A stretch of 64,000 nucleotides of DNA from Atherinomorus stipes (GCA_023101725.1 JALJCO010007076.1:1-64000); one strand, 5' to 3'; positions 1-12,388 are shown, counted from the stretch's first letter. The notes: a model not told the origin generated them from the sequence alone. Numbers and translations are program-made.

Positions 1-3000
1 CTTTTTACATCGGGGCCAATGCGAATAAACGGCACGAAATTGCGAATAATTCAGGGGAGAAATATCGACGCATTTGTCTATACACATCTGCTTCGACGCA
101 AAATTATGAAGATGCAAAAACAAACCCGCATTTGTTATTCCAGAGGATCGTGAGCACATGCAGCAGTGACGGAGAGAGAGGCGGCTGCAGGTAAACTCCT
201 GGATGCTGAAAACAGCTGATCTCACCGAGGAGATGCCAAATGGGGATTTTAAATGGAACACATGTAGGCTAGCTAAAAACCTCAAATGGCTACAAAATGT
301 AGGGAAAACACTGCTACTTCAGCTGTGACACCCCCCAACCCCCGTTTGCCAAACAAGAGTGCTGCGACACAAAGGTGATAACACCTGAGCCATAATGATG
401 CAGTAACAGCAACCAAGCGACACGTCTCTCTTTTTCCTTTCTCTTTTTGCTTGCGACCAGCTCTGTGACGGTCAGAGTGCCTTCTCTGATTGGTGGATTG
501 TGTATCTGTTGGATGCGAATATTAAGAAAATCGACCTCAGTTCGAAAATATAAACGTCGCAAAATCACAAGATGGAATTTTGTCACTGATGTGAATGCTC
601 CAGTTGACTTGATATTAATTTGATTCAAGCTTTTGCTGTGCGAATCTTTCGGATGAAATATTCCGGTTAGGTGTGTAAAGCCCTTTAGGCATGCAACATG
701 AGGATGACTGAGATCGAGACATTTTTATCAAATCAATAGATATCATTATGTAACAAAAATCAAATCTATACAAAAAAAGCATATTAAAACCAAAATAAAT
801 CAAAAGGAATTAAGAACAAAGTAGATTAGTTTAATATACAATTTGCATATGAATCTTCAGTGTACATAATCGTTTTACTGTATGTGCAGACTGATGTTGC
901 AATGAAGGACAAAAGTTGAGGAAGAGTTGTTGAGTCTAATGGAAGAAGCTTCCAGTAGTGTTTATGTACATCATGGTGAGAAGTGTTTATAGCTGAAGAG
1001 CTTCTGTGACTGACCCTGTCAGGTAGCATGTGGTGGGAATCTAAAACATTTGTGTACAAATTAATGCCTGGGACAGACAATCAATCAAGCAATCAATGGT
1101 GGACAGAAATCCCTCCAAAACAATGTGAGGGATCAATGAAAGCAAGGCCAACTGAGTATTCTATGTGCTTGAATCATAGAACATGCATTGTAAAGGGAAA
1201 TACAAAAAGTGCTCGTTGTTTGTCCTGCTAGCCATCAACTGTTCCTCCGTGATCTATTAATCACACAGTCTGCTCATCAGTTTTAGACCAGTTACAGTCT
1301 CCTTTTCTCACGCCAGGGAAGTTATATCGTAAAGCAAAAGGGAAACTGAATAATAAGCAACTGCCTGAATTTGGGTTAAAATGTTCCTGCAGCCAAGTTT
1401 GCAGCCAATAAAGCAAAAACTTTTTTTTCCCCCCTATTTTAATGAATGTAAAATATTTGGCTCCATGCAGCTGATGTCAGTGTTGGTTCTGTGCAGATAA
1501 AACTACCCTGTTTTTCAATTCTGAAGTATAAGGAAGATAAAGTTGAAACTTAACGCAAGAACCAAGAAATATTTTTGATAAAAAGTGCAACATAAAACCC
1601 TGAGTTACACTTCATCAACATAACTTCACACTAAGTAATTTTGGTCCAAAAGAGAATGATACTGTATATCACACATTTATGATTCAATTCAAGATTATTT
1701 CAACATACCTGCACAAGTTGTCCCAACTGTGTCATTTTCAACTGCTCAATATATATTTTTTAAACAATATTGATTAATTTGTTATTTATCTATTCTCCAT
1801 TTAAGATAAATGAGCTTGTTGAGGCTTGGACCTGCATTATTTACATAAAGAATATTTTCAAATTGGTAAAAATCTAAATCTGGAATACTTCAAAAAAAGT
1901 TTACTCTGATATATCTTAACACATTTCTTCACTTTCTCCTAACACAATTATTCCTGCACTGATATGTATGCAGTGCAGAGAGAAACTGGACTGCAAAGCC
2001 AATGCACCATAAACCACAAGATGTATTATGTGCAGTTTTTTGTTGCCATTTTTTCAGAGGTGTAAACTTTTGGAGAATATTTGTGTATTTGCAGCACAAA
2101 GAACCAAACATAGATTTGACCCTTTGCAATAATATCAGATAATTGATTTTGTTGTAGAGTTCATTGATTTACCTACCACTTGAGTGAACATCAATTCATT
2201 TTGCTGTAGCAAAGTACAGAATATGTCAATTACTGAAGCACACTGTGAGCAATTTACCAAAATATCTGGGGCCAATTAGTGGTACTGTCACCAATTGAGT
2301 ATTGAACAGCCATGTAATGTAAATAAAAATATGCATAAACTTTTTAGACCTTGCATGAATATCTTGTTAAGAAAACATTTGCTATGATTTTATAGTTATT
2401 TGAACAAGCGTGACCCTAAAACTTTGTTTAGAAACACTGTAAACACAAAACACCTTGAGGCGACAGGAAATGTAATATATAAAAAAAGATAAGAGATATG
2501 AAAACTTTTCTCACACCAACTTTGCTAAACTGGGCCAAAACTACCATCATGCAATAAATCACGGCAATTTCCAACGAGTAACTCGATAATAGTGAAGGCT
2601 AGTGTATGAAAGTGGAGATGAAACCCTGTGTCCCTCCCATACCTGCAGGCTTACCTCCCATCCTTTAAAAAGCATTGAATAAACTAAACTGGCAGCTTAC
2701 AAGTCCATTAAATCATCTGGGATTGTGGCAAAGAGAGGGAGCAAGGTATTACATTTGTGTTATTGGTCAAATATCGCTGGCCTGTGAGGGGGAGAAAAAG
2801 CGATACCCAGCACCAGTTGAGCAGATGGAGAGAGAATGCGAACGGAGGAGGTTAAGGGAGCATGTGTCAGAGCTATGTCCTTTCTGATAAGTGAGTTTTC
2901 ACTTGCCTTCAACCCCCCCCCACCCCCCACTGTAATAAGAGCTGACACCTATTTATGACATATGACTGTATCTCTGATTGCCTGGGGCCTGATAGCATTC

Positions 3001-3440
3001 CGATGCCCCGCTCAGCTCATGATGGAGGGATAGCGAGAGTGAGCGATAGAGAAATGGAGAGGTGTCTGGCTCAAATGTGCTGGACAGAGTGATACCATAT
3101 CTGTGGTAGAGATATGGAGGCTGTTTGTGTCTGCTTCGGGGGTTGGGTTGTTCATATATTGCTTGCTTGTGAATGTGTTGGATAACATGTAAAATAACTA
3201 CATGGAAGGAAATCACTGAGTACCTCAAAGTAACTTAAGCTTACTTTAACTTACTGGCTCGTACAACTAAAGTTTTCCAGGACAGTGTAGACATTTACTC
3301 TGTAGGACAACGTCCACCAAGAGTAGCATCCCTAGGTGCTCTTAAAGCATGAGGTACATTTCCCTGGTAAGTCCAAATCTGTAGTTATTCAAGCTGAAGT
3401 GCCCATTACATTTCTCTGTGTGAGCAACAAGCATCCTTAC
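1..3440. other. AT-rich non-coding DNA, no gene recognised
   Basis: No open frame here resembles a known protein. The longest, 104 codons on the minus strand at 314-628, has no recognisable domain and no visible splice context. A purine-rich patch lies near 2,760-2,860. I see no terminal inverted repeats or RNA genes. It is best treated as intergenic or intronic sequence. Confidence 0.5.
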
Positions 3441-3445
3441 ATGTC

Positions 3446-4330
3446 TTAAAGGCACAGTGTGTAAAAATATCTATTTGTAAAGATGAGAATGAAAATTACT
3501 TTGAATGCCAAAATGCCAAGCCCAGCTGTGAATAATGGCAGACGTCAGTAACCAAGTTCTTCCAGACATTAACATTTGCCATCTGCGAACTGAGGAAATG
3601 GCCTCAGAGCATCGACTATCCGGGACGAATCTTCTGCTCATGTCACCCATTGGTTTCTGAAGAGCTAAAAGTGAGACCGCTTGTGCGGTTCCCACAGTCT
3701 CCATCTAAGCCGCATCCCATGTGTCGTCACTCCAGGAAAATACACTCTAAAAAGAGTATCTGGGCTGTAGTTGATATGAAAGACTTAAGTACATTGATCC
3801 AGTGGTGCGGGAAGTGGGGAGCTGTGGGGGCTTTAGTCCCCCCCTGGTGGCAGCTGCAGCCCCTACAGCCACAGCAAGCCTTGACGGTAGGCTGAACTGA
3901 AAAAGTTCATGTATTTCTGTAATCCAACTTAAAAGATGCAATTTACATCTGGTTTAGACAAATATGTGAATCAATATATTTCAAGCTTTTGTTAGTGTGG
4001 ATGTTGCTGATTCGGACTTGCAGCTTAAGAAAACCTAAAATTCAAAAGCTCAAAAAATTAGGATACTGTGAAAAGCTCGGGTATTGTAGGCTCAGACTGT
4101 CACATTCTGATCAGGTAAGTAATCCATAAGTTCCCTGAGCCTTTAAAAAAAAGTCCCTGTCTTGGTTAAGAATAATTCACAATCATGGGGAAGACTGCTG
4201 ATCTGACACTATTCAATTAAGTTGGTTCAACTATTTTCTTTTTTTTTAGTGTACAAAACAAGGCAAAAAGTAAGCTACGGGGCAAATGATCAACGTAAGC
4301 TAAGCGCTAACCGAGCTAACTGACTTTACC
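3446..4330. repeat. Dispersed repeat family, copy A (partner at 57.6-57.8 kb)
   Basis: Two blocks match the segment near 57.6-57.8 kb. The first is around 3,650-3,755, sharing 'tctgaagagct', 'ccacagtc' and 'gaaaatac'. The second is around 4,275-4,320, sharing 'ggggcaaa' and 'gctaacc.agctaa'. About 500 bp lie between these blocks here but are nearly absent in the partner. The left edge reads cTTAAAGGCACAG at 3,445-3,457 and an approximately inverted GAGCCTTTAA occurs at 4,137-4,146, so a TTAA-flanked DNA element may lie inside. The short frames inside are not credible genes. Confidence 0.45.
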
Positions 4331-4339
4331 CGACTATAT

Positions 4340-5370
4340 TACAGTACAGCTGCTCAACATTGTTTGTGTAAGGCCAAATTCTATGATTCATTTAAAAGTT
4401 CAAACTATTCTAATTGTCTCACCATAAATTGTTATCATATATCCTGTAGAGTAATATATCCTTTATTATGTTATTGTTACTGGCTTGTTCCGTGGGAGTT
4501 GAGTAAACAAAGATCTTATATTTATATCATGCTTTAGTAGTGCACTAGCCCAACACATGCAGCTGGTCCTTTAGTTAAGACGGGGAAGTTAAACCAATCT
4601 AACAACTCTATTTCTACTTTTAAAACTCCCCCAAAATCCTTATTTTTGCTATTATCCCATTTTCACAGAGCAGAGCAGAGGTCCAGCACTGTGGTTTTTT
4701 ACAGATCAATGGCTCCCTTTCAGGAGTGTCTCTAGCATGATAAAACACGGCCCACTGTGGACTTATTGAGTCTGCATTCTGTCTAATGTGCTTGGCTAAG
4801 GTCAGCATGGTTACAATAAAAAAAACACAGGGTGGTGGAGGTGGGGGGGATTGAACAAGTGCTGTTTTTATCAAAACATTCATATTTACGTATAAATGAA
4901 CAAGAAAACAAAAGTTGACAATTCCATTTAAAGTAGCAGAAGAATGTTTAAACCATTCATATCTTCACATTTATATGGCTTTAAAGCATTTATGAATGAC
5001 TGAATTATTTCATATTTAGAAATTACTCGACAGGTTATTTAAAGCAGGTTTCCATTACGTTGTCAACTATTTTGCATTCTCAGATCTCATCAATATGTTT
5101 TGGTTTGATTAATCTTAAACATATTGCTATAAAAGGTTTGTAATGAAAGACATAGGCAGTAAGACAACAGCACTGAGCTGATTCTGCACCCCAACTTTTA
5201 CACCCATTTTCCAGTTTGTAAAATCCTTTGATTAAATGTAACTTTTCAGTTATTTTCATAGATTACTTTTAGCTATAGATGCAGAATTCATGTCAAACCC
5301 TGATGCCCTACTTTTACAGTAGCCTCAAAATCAGATAAACCCTGTAAATTTAAAGCTAATAATAAGTGCA
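4340..5370. other. Non-coding, nothing recognised
   Basis: AT-rich sequence with only short random frames. The minus-strand frame at 4,620-4,883 looks like a chance frame with a proline run encoded by a G-rich stretch. I see no repeat structure beyond simple A and T runs. Confidence 0.4.
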
Positions 5371-5375
5371 GTTAT

Positions 5376-5636
5376 CTTATTTCTAGGAGTATATACGTGC
5401 ATTTACTCAAAGGTCAAGTTTCTGCATTACTTTGACTCCTTGGGAAGATATTACGTTGAGTCGCCCTTCAGTGTACATCCAGTATCATGGCGGAGACGGG
5501 GCAGCCACTATATAACACATTATCTGCAGCAAAAACTCCTTTATTTCATCAATGCTTTAAGTAGAATGAACAAACAAATGAGCACTGTTGTCCTGTGAGT
5601 TCAGAGTGAATGCACGTATATACTCCTAGAAATAAG
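5376..5636. repeat. Foldback (inverted-repeat) element with 33-bp arms
   Basis: The left arm 5,376-5,408 (starts CTTATTTCTAGGAG) and the right arm 5,604-5,636 (ends CTCCTAGAAATAAG) are reverse complements over about 33 bp with one mismatch. Sequence just outside the right arm (GGTCCAGGCTGAAAAA) resembles the right end of the foldback at 36.07-36.71 kb (GGTCCAGATTGAAAAA). This suggests a related, diverged MITE family. No coding capacity. Confidence 0.65.
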
Positions 5637-5639
5637 GTC

Positions 5640-8600
5640 CAGGCTGAAAAAAAAAAGAAAGTTAACCTTTAATTATCTTCGACCAAACAATTCAACGTCA
5701 TGAGGGTGAAAAGTAGATTGTGCCTTTTCTTTTTTTTTTTTTTTTAAACACAGAACTTGTAAAAAAAAATGCATCCTCAGAGCAATGTAGGATATCCAGT
5801 TTATTGATTGCACACTAACTTTAGATATAGTAAAATCTTTATTACAGATTAATAAGAAGCACTAAACTTATAAAAACAAATGTGGTGTCAGGAAACTATA
5901 GCTAGTCACATATCTATATGACACTGTATTTTCTCTCTTCTTATTTTCTTTTTCTGTCTTTATTTAACTCCAAAAGGTTCTAAAATGGCAAGTCCAAACA
6001 AAACTATAGAAATACATCATTTATATATATATTTTTTTTATCTATATTAATTTGAGTAACAACTGTGTATCCAAGTATAAATTGACTTGCATCCCAAACT
6101 GTTCACAACCAGCTCTCCATGTGGGTAATGCTCAATATTGGCTTTTCTGATATCTGATAACAGATCTATGCAGACAACTGTGAGGTTTTATCTCCCATAT
6201 TTTACCTTTTTGAGTGAGAAATAGCAAAAATTTTTCAGACAATAAGTCACACTTTTTCATATTTTGGCTGGTCCTGCAATTTAACATATTTCACAGTTTC
6301 AATGTTTTTGTGGCCATGTGTCATCATAAAAGTAAAGAGTAAAAACCAATACAGATATTTTCCAATATCACATTTTAAAGCCAATATCAGACTATAATAT
6401 CAGCAGGGCGATGTTATCAGACATCTCTACATGTTGGTGTATACCAGCCTGTGGGAGATGCAACATGTAGTCATGTTGCAAAGGTTAAAGCAATTCTACA
6501 GAATTAAAGACACATGATTTTAAGGTTTAAATGATTTTAAAGAGGAGCATGGTAGCTGTCCATCTCAAACCAACATCTTTGCTTTGCTTAGGAGAGACTG
6601 CTTTAATCCACCATGAATCCCAGTCCATTGTAAGTTAGCATTAGAACCAGTTCAGGTTACTATAATCTGTCTTGAGGGTTGAAACTGTCACAGTTCTGAT
6701 CAAGATTCATCAAAGGCTTCTCAATTAGGAGACATCTCCGTTGACACCAGAGAGCTTTTCCATCTAATGAAATACCTCACGTTATTGCCCTGCTGGTAAA
6801 TTATTCAACTAAACCCCTTACTGTGGGTGGATGGGAAGACAGACGAAAAAAAAAAAAAAATTAAAATGAAAGAAGTCTCCTCATCATTTTCAATTCATCA
6901 CCTTTCTTCCATATTGCCCTGCAGATCACAGAGAATATTCACCTAATCAGATTTATGATTTATCCCATTTAAATTCAGTCGACTTTCTCAAACGCTGAGA
7001 GATGGTGGGTGGGGTAAGAGTGATTGAGAGAAAGAAAGAGAGAGAGAGACAGACAGAGCTGCAATTTATAATCTACAGAAGAAAGACAGCAAGTGTGGAT
7101 GACCTCTATTTGAATGAATAAAGATTGGCTCTTTCAATGTCCCACCATTGTACCATTTCTAATGAGCATAAATTATGAACAGTTAGTGTCGCAAACTCAA
7201 AAATCACAAGGCATCTTCTCCTGATACGTGTCATTATGTGAGAAATACTGGATTTCAAAGTCAGTAATAATATTACAGAAACAGAACTATCAGACCATTA
7301 TGCTTCCATGCTATATTTAAGCAGTTATTAGCATTTTATCAGTGTGTGACCATGTTATGGAGGACAAACTAAAGGCAAAATTGTTTCCCTCTGAGGTTAT
7401 TATGGTTGTACTGTATATGCATTAAGTAAGTATACCACCAGAGGCTTCATTACAACACAGCTGGGTAATTCACATCATGTGAATTAACATAATATGAACA
7501 AAGAAAAGAAGAGATTGTGCATGAGAAGTAAAGGGAGATGGGGAAAGATACATTTGATGAGGAAATAAAAGGCAGTATGTGTGGATGCTAACCAGGAGAC
7601 AGGACAGATAAACTACCAAACTTATGTTTCTGACATATAAACAAGCATTATGCTGATAGATTCTGTGTAAAAAAGATTTTTGTATTTTCTTCAGACATGC
7701 AGGCATCTGTTATCTTAATGCAGAAAGAACAGTAAATATACTTACTGGGAATGGAAACCAGAGGAATGCTTGAACAGACAGTAATAAAAGTTACTTGATT
7801 CAACGGGACTGACACAAAACTACAGGGTTAAAACATTTTTTTTAGACTCATTCACTCTGAATTTATACAAGCATGAACAGCCTTCTTCAGGCATATTAAC
7901 AGCAAGAAAAGATAAATGAAATAAATAAACACTGAGTCCAGGTAAGCGTGGAATGTGAGAACAAGAAGTGCGACGACGAGTACGTTCCCATTCAACTGAA
8001 TTTAGGTAATAAAGAAAAGGAGGTTAACAGTGCAAACACATTTTGCTTCCTTAACCATCACCCCAGAGAGAGACCAGTGACTCCAATATATGCAAGTAGA
8101 GCAGTGGAGTGGAAGCTGGAAGACAAAAGATGAGTTTTTTTTTTTTTTTTAGAACATACATATGGAAATAAAGCCCCCCTCCCCAAAAAAAAGAAAAAAA
8201 AAGAAAAAAAGAATCGCTGATTGTGCCATGAAGAAGAGATTCAAGGTCACCAATCATACCAGTTTCTTATAATTAGGCAGGAAAATGATAGGAATTGTAA
8301 AAAGGAAAAGATGAAAGTGATTGGTGGCAAATTCATTTCAAGCTGCTGATTGGATACGAGCCATGTACTTTTTTATATATATACTGTAGAAAAGGGGGCA
8401 AAAAAAAAAACAACACTAAAAACAGGAGACACTTTTAAAAAAACTCAAATTTTAACATTTAACAACAGACAATCTTTTATCCAGGAGTGAAATAGCATTG
8501 GTAGTTTTATGCAGGATGCAATAGTGAAGGAGAGAAAAAAAGAAGGAAAGTTGGATTCAGTCGGTGATGAAGCATATAATTTCACACTGCATTACTTTCA

Positions 8601-8728
8601 CACAGTCAAGTCCAAGGAACACAAAAAAAACAGGAGTTCAGTATCTCAAACTTAATGAGATGAAAAGGGAGAGGGTAAGAAGGGTAACCTAATCAGCAGA
8701 GGACAGCTCAGCTAAAAGGAACCCTTTT
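5640..8728. other. Non-coding, simple tracts only
   Basis: No gene recognised. The stretch holds A and T tracts (around 5,730, 6,847 and 8,136), a short GA-rich patch near 7,020-7,060, and a weakly inverted 'aatattggctttt/aaagccaatatc' pair at about 6,133 and 6,378 that may be a worn hAT-type MITE. The segment 7,110-7,190 is higher in complexity and contains TAATGAGCATAAATTATG-like motifs. Confidence 0.4.
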
Positions 8729-8730
8729 TA

Positions 8731-9233
8731 GGCCGAGTCCACACGGAGCTGAAGACGGTTCAGGTGTGAAACCGATAGCAGAAAAGCGGGGAAAGGTTTC
8801 ACCATTCCCATGAAACCGCTGTAGTACAACGTACAAGGCTGTGGGTGGCGCTATGATGGTTAAAGTGTGACACTCCAAACCTAGAACAAGACACTGCGCA
8901 TGCGCAAACAAAGACTCACCAAAGTGTCGCTGGAAATCAACAAAGGAAGAGCAGAAAGGTAGAGATAGCCGAGGATTTACGAGGCAAACGCTAAAGTTTT
9001 CTACACAGTTGAAAACAGTCGCTCACTGACGCCATTGCTGTTGTGAATTTTTTTATTCAATGAACTTTATTGTTTTTGTGAATGAGACCAACACGCGTTG
9101 CCCCCCAATTCCTTGCGCAATTACGCCCTCCCCGTGAAATGAGTTCTAATCCCTGGTTTTGTGAGGATGATAGGGCAGATTTCTTAAATTTTTTGACGGT
9201 TTGCTGTAATTCGGCACTGTGTGGACAGCCCCT
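8731..9233. mobile_element. Non-autonomous DNA transposon, hAT-like (MITE)
   Basis: The left end (GGCCGAGTCCACACGGAGC) and the reverse complement of the right end (AGGGGCTGTCCACACAGTGCC) share the core GTCCACAC in matching positions and orientation. Fish genomes carry many hAT-type MITEs with GGGC-GTCCACAC termini, which is the basis for the class call. The interior of about 500 bp has no coding capacity. I could not settle an 8-bp target duplication. Confidence 0.55.
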
Positions 9234-9239
9234 TAGTTA

Positions 9240-10130
9240 AAGCCAGGTGGTTCCATGTGCACTACAAGATCAGACATTATACCTTCAACCAAACTAAACC
9301 ACTTTTGGTAGTCTGATTGGTAGAACAAGCAATAATATCAGTGGAAAAAACAACTTTATGTTGAGATAGAAAACACAAGAGTCCATCCGTGGCCTCCGAG
9401 GGTCTTTCATCAGTCAAAACTTGATGTCCAAAATGAAACTTTCATAGCTTCCTCCCCCAACATGTCCTGCTTAATGCAGACCTTGTGACTCATTAGGGCA
9501 CCATTTGCTCCCGGCGGACATAATGCATCAAGACACCAACACCAAAGGACAACTTGTGTGTATCTTAAGCAGCTTACTTTGACAAATGACAGCATTTCAT
9601 GCTCTATGAATGAAAATGGGCGACAATTTGGCAATTACCTATTACATAGGAATGCAATATGCAAGTTTCTTTTTATTTATTTTGCACTTTGGTAAAGGCA
9701 TCACAAACCAATTTCTCTGTAACTTGAGTACGATGACAATAAGGCCTATTCTATTTTGTTATATTGTCCTATTTCAAGTCCCCTTTCCCTCCTGCTGGTT
9801 GGTTGCTGTGGTTAGACTTGTTGGTTGTACCTGAGCTTCTTCCAGCCAATCATTGCTCAGCAGCATCCTGATAAAGAGGCACTGTGGAGCTGCAGCACTG
9901 GGCCTTTTGGTCATTTCTGAACATGTTGACAAGAAATACTGTCCAAAAATAAAAACAAACAAAAAGATTTACTGAGACCAAAATCATGTAAAATGCAGCA
10001 CCCTCAAATCTGTACAAAATTTAATCTCTTTCATGCCTGGTGGGATCGCATAACTGCCTCATTGGCTTAATGAGATTCAAATGAACCCAAGAGCTCTTGT
10101 TTCAAAGTTCCATCTTTGCACAAAATAATC
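9240..10130. other. Non-coding; possible LINE 3' tail near 9.67-9.76 kb
   Basis: No gene recognised. The stretch 9,670-9,760 (TTTATTTATTTTGCAC ... CGATGACAATAAGGCCTATTC) resembles the AATAAAG-type 3' tails left by truncated fish LINEs, but this is too short to assign to a clade. Confidence 0.35.
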
Positions 10131-10137
10131 AAATAAT

Positions 10138-10900
10138 GCCCGGCATACACTGTGCGATTTTTGGCGATTTTTGAGCCGATTTTCTAGTCGTGCAACAATT
10201 TTGGGGATCGGGCTGACTCTTGGCCAAATCGTGTGTCGTGTGTCGTGCGTTGTGCTTTGTGCGGTATACAAGGGGGTCACGAGAGGCGATTGGCACATCA
10301 CAACTAGCTCGCAATCGGAAATTCTGGGTTGCAAGAAAATCAAACCTGCTTGATATTTTGGTCGTGGCTCATGAATCGCATGTTGAAATGGTGACACGAC
10401 CAGACTGAGAACTCTTCCTTAGATATTTACACATTCTGCATGCGTGAAACAAAAACTGAAGTGAACCGGAGGCAGCATGGTGACCTGGCTTGTCATTTGG
10501 ATGGAGTTCACATTGTAGAACTGTCGGACCGAACAGCCCACGTCTGGTCAGCCAATTCCTCGTCCACACACGTCGTCACCTTTTCTTTTTGTCAAATTCT
10601 TCACAAAGAAGAGCGCAAATTGCCAAGGCGGTGTGGGTTTTTTTGGATGATCGCATATTGTTGCTTTCTTCTTCTCTTTCATCATCGTCTTCTTCTACTA
10701 CTAGCCCAGCTCTATTTATTGCATTGCATGTCGGACCTGTCTTTGAGGACGTACAGTGTTTGTGGTCAGATCGCATCCAGGTGTCGGTTCGTACCGTGAG
10801 GACAGACATCGCAAGCTGTGAACTTTTGAACTCTGCAACTGATTCACACAATGAGTTGGGGCTGCGAGGAACGATTGAAAACGCACAGTGTATCCCAGGC
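10138..10900 (-). mobile_element. PIF/Harbinger-like DNA transposon, internally deleted
   Basis: The terminal inverted repeats match: GCCCGGCATACACTGTGCGA on the left, and GCCTGGGATACACTGTGCGT as the reverse complement of the right end (16 of 20 identical). Between them, 763 bp include the start of a Harbinger-like transposase on the minus strand. A full autonomous element would be about 3 kb or more, so most of the coding region is missing. The expected 3-bp TWA target duplication is not clear at these edges. Confidence 0.6.
10369..10656 (-). pseudogene. N-terminal fragment of PIF/Harbinger (HARBI1-like) transposase
   Basis: Starting at the ATG at 10,656-10,654 (minus strand), the frame reads MRSSKKTHTALAICALL, then a Lys/Arg cluster, one in-frame TGA just downstream (about 10,574), then RRVWTRNWLTRRGLFG. 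The pattern of a short helical leader, a basic run and a W-x3-W-L-x-R-R segment followed by G is characteristic of the N-terminus of Harbinger-type nucleases (HARBI1 family). The family is about 350 residues long and uses a DDE catalytic core for cut-and-paste transposition; none of that core is present. After roughly residue 60 the frame loses resemblance, which fits either an intron boundary or the deletion joint. Upstream the frame stays open with an acidic stretch (EEDDDEREEES). It is non-functional. Class confidence is moderate because only the N-terminal block supports it. Confidence 0.5.
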
Positions 10901-10904
10901 TTGA

Positions 10905-11866
10905 ATATGTCTGTGTTGCTAATAAAGTCACTCTGATATTTTTTTCCTTTTTTGACACTGAATGGGTTAAGAAATTGCAACTGGAAAGCAGCTTTGCTAT
11001 GATAATACTGTGGTTCTAAATTCAGGATTTTATCAAACAAAAATCACTATTCAAGTCCTGTCAAATGGTCAGGTCAGGATTTAACCATAATAAAAACTGA
11101 ATGAAAAACCTCAACAGGTTCATTTGAGCTACTTAATTGCTCTTAAAGATTACATTTTTGTTCCTTACAAACATTTTCCTCCTCATGTTGTGTGCAGATA
11201 TAGAGTTTAGATGTTGGTTTTTACTGTATTTATTTCTTATGTGTGTTGGCCTGGGATCTTCCTGAAGTCTTATGGCTCCTTGTTTTAATACATTGCAAAA
11301 ACAAAAGGTAAATTTCCAGACAGACAGATAAATACATACTATCAGTGCATACCGAGATAAAATTTACACACTTCCATACACAGAATCTATGTCATCTCTG
11401 TATTAAAGCAGTCATGCTTTCTAAACAGGATGTGGTGTAAATCCACTTACAGAGATGGCGTTTTAACTCTAATAAAATAGTGTGTCTAGAAGCATGCCAG
11501 AGGAATAAAACCCATGTTCAGTAATTGTTATGGTCTGCTACACCTGTAAAGTCTTTTATGTGGGGCAGACAACTCAATATGATCAAAGCAGATAGTATTT
11601 TCCCCTGGGCCAGCAGAAAAATCTGTGATACCCTACTTCATTTACCAGATAAGATGTACATGCATCCCACAGAAATGCACAAAGTCTAAACTACAACAGC
11701 TGGACCTGCTGTTGTGTAATGAAATGGACAGGTGGTAAAAAGAATGCTCATTTAAGATGCACAAGTGACTTTAAAGACCTTGACAGCTCAATGAGATCTT
11801 ATGCAACGTCTGTTTGACCCCAGCAGACCTTTTTCACTTGGCTGCAATGACTATGTACGCCATGAC
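10905..11866. other. Non-coding, possible GIY-YIG relic at 11.53-11.58 kb
   Basis: Mostly featureless AT-rich DNA. At 11,527-11,580 one frame reads VMVCYTCKVFYVGQTTQY, with the YVGQT spacing typical of GIY-YIG domains in Penelope-like and some other retroelements. It runs into stops within about 20 codons, and no reverse transcriptase is visible nearby. Confidence 0.35.
11862..11866. repeat. 5-bp target-site duplication, left copy (ATGAC)
   Basis: ATGAC directly precedes the TG start of the left LTR and recurs at 18,658-18,662 directly after the CA end of the right LTR. Five base pairs is the usual duplication for BEL/Pao integrases. It fixes both element boundaries. Confidence 0.93.
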
Positions 11867-12337
11867 TGTGCCGACAGTTATACTTCCCAGCCAGTGGTGG
11901 CGCTGTTGCACATTACGTTTTGTGTTCAATGTTATTCCTCTGTCAGAAGAGGTTAAGGAGCACATGTAACAGTAACCGGCATGGCTGCCTTTCTGTTGTG
12001 ATGCAATCCTCATCCATCCATGCTTGTTATGCCACAGAGAGCATTCCTTGTGAGTATTTTGTAACAGATAGATAAGTAGGATAACCTTTACTGTATCATT
12101 TTGAAGCATTTTGTTAAAGTTAATAGAAATGATTATACTTTATAATTCTTTATAGTTTAGTGAATTGCTAAATATGTAGATTGAGTTGCTCACGTACAAC
12201 TTCTGTTTCTGTTATAGTTTTTACCTGTCAACAATGTGAAGGATACGTCAATAAAGAAGACATACATCTGACATTTTGTTGTGGAGTTTACCTGTCTGCA
12301 TAGCTGTACCCTGACTACATACAGTGAGGGCAGAACA
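11867..12337 (+). repeat. 5' LTR of BEL/Pao element
   Basis: 471 bp, starting TGTGCCGACAG and ending GGGCAGAACA. By direct line-by-line reading it is identical to 18,187-18,657. A TATA-like stretch (TTTATAATTC) is at about 12,139-12,148 and an AATAAA polyadenylation signal at 12,250-12,255, consistent with promoter and 3'-end functions in one repeat. The minus-strand frame of about 90 codons inside it occurs in both LTRs and is not a gene. Confidence 0.95.
12250..12255 (+). promoter_or_regulatory. AATAAA polyadenylation signal in 5' LTR
   Basis: An AATAAA hexamer lies about 80 bp before the LTR end; the equivalent in the right LTR at 18,570-18,575 would terminate the genomic transcript. The role is inferred from position. 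Confidence 0.5.
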
Positions 12338-12388
12338 GTAAAAAAGGAGCATCTACAGCAACACACTGGATACGAGGAACCATTCAAC
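12338..12388 (+). other. Short leader between 5' LTR and gag
   Basis: Only 51 bp separate the LTR from the gag ATG. A tRNA primer-binding site should begin TGG within a few bases of the LTR, but the sequence directly after the LTR is GTAAAAAAGGAGC. The first TGG is at 12,367, 29 bp in. I could not match either stretch to a tRNA 3' end with confidence. Confidence 0.4.

Noticed and set aside
314..628. 104-codon minus-strand frame
   Set aside because: Starts at a non-ATG codon, includes a Lys/Arg/Glu run from a simple tract and matches no family I know.
10440..10936. Two overlapping plus-strand frames of 119 and 148 codons
   Set aside because: They oppose the Harbinger-like transposase relic on the minus strand; the Ser/Leu runs come from a CTT/TCT-rich stretch.
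11834..12109. Minus-strand 91-codon frame in the 5' LTR, repeated at 18,175-18,429
   Set aside because: It is the same LTR sequence read on the opposite strand; the frame extends differently on leaving each LTR and has no domain.
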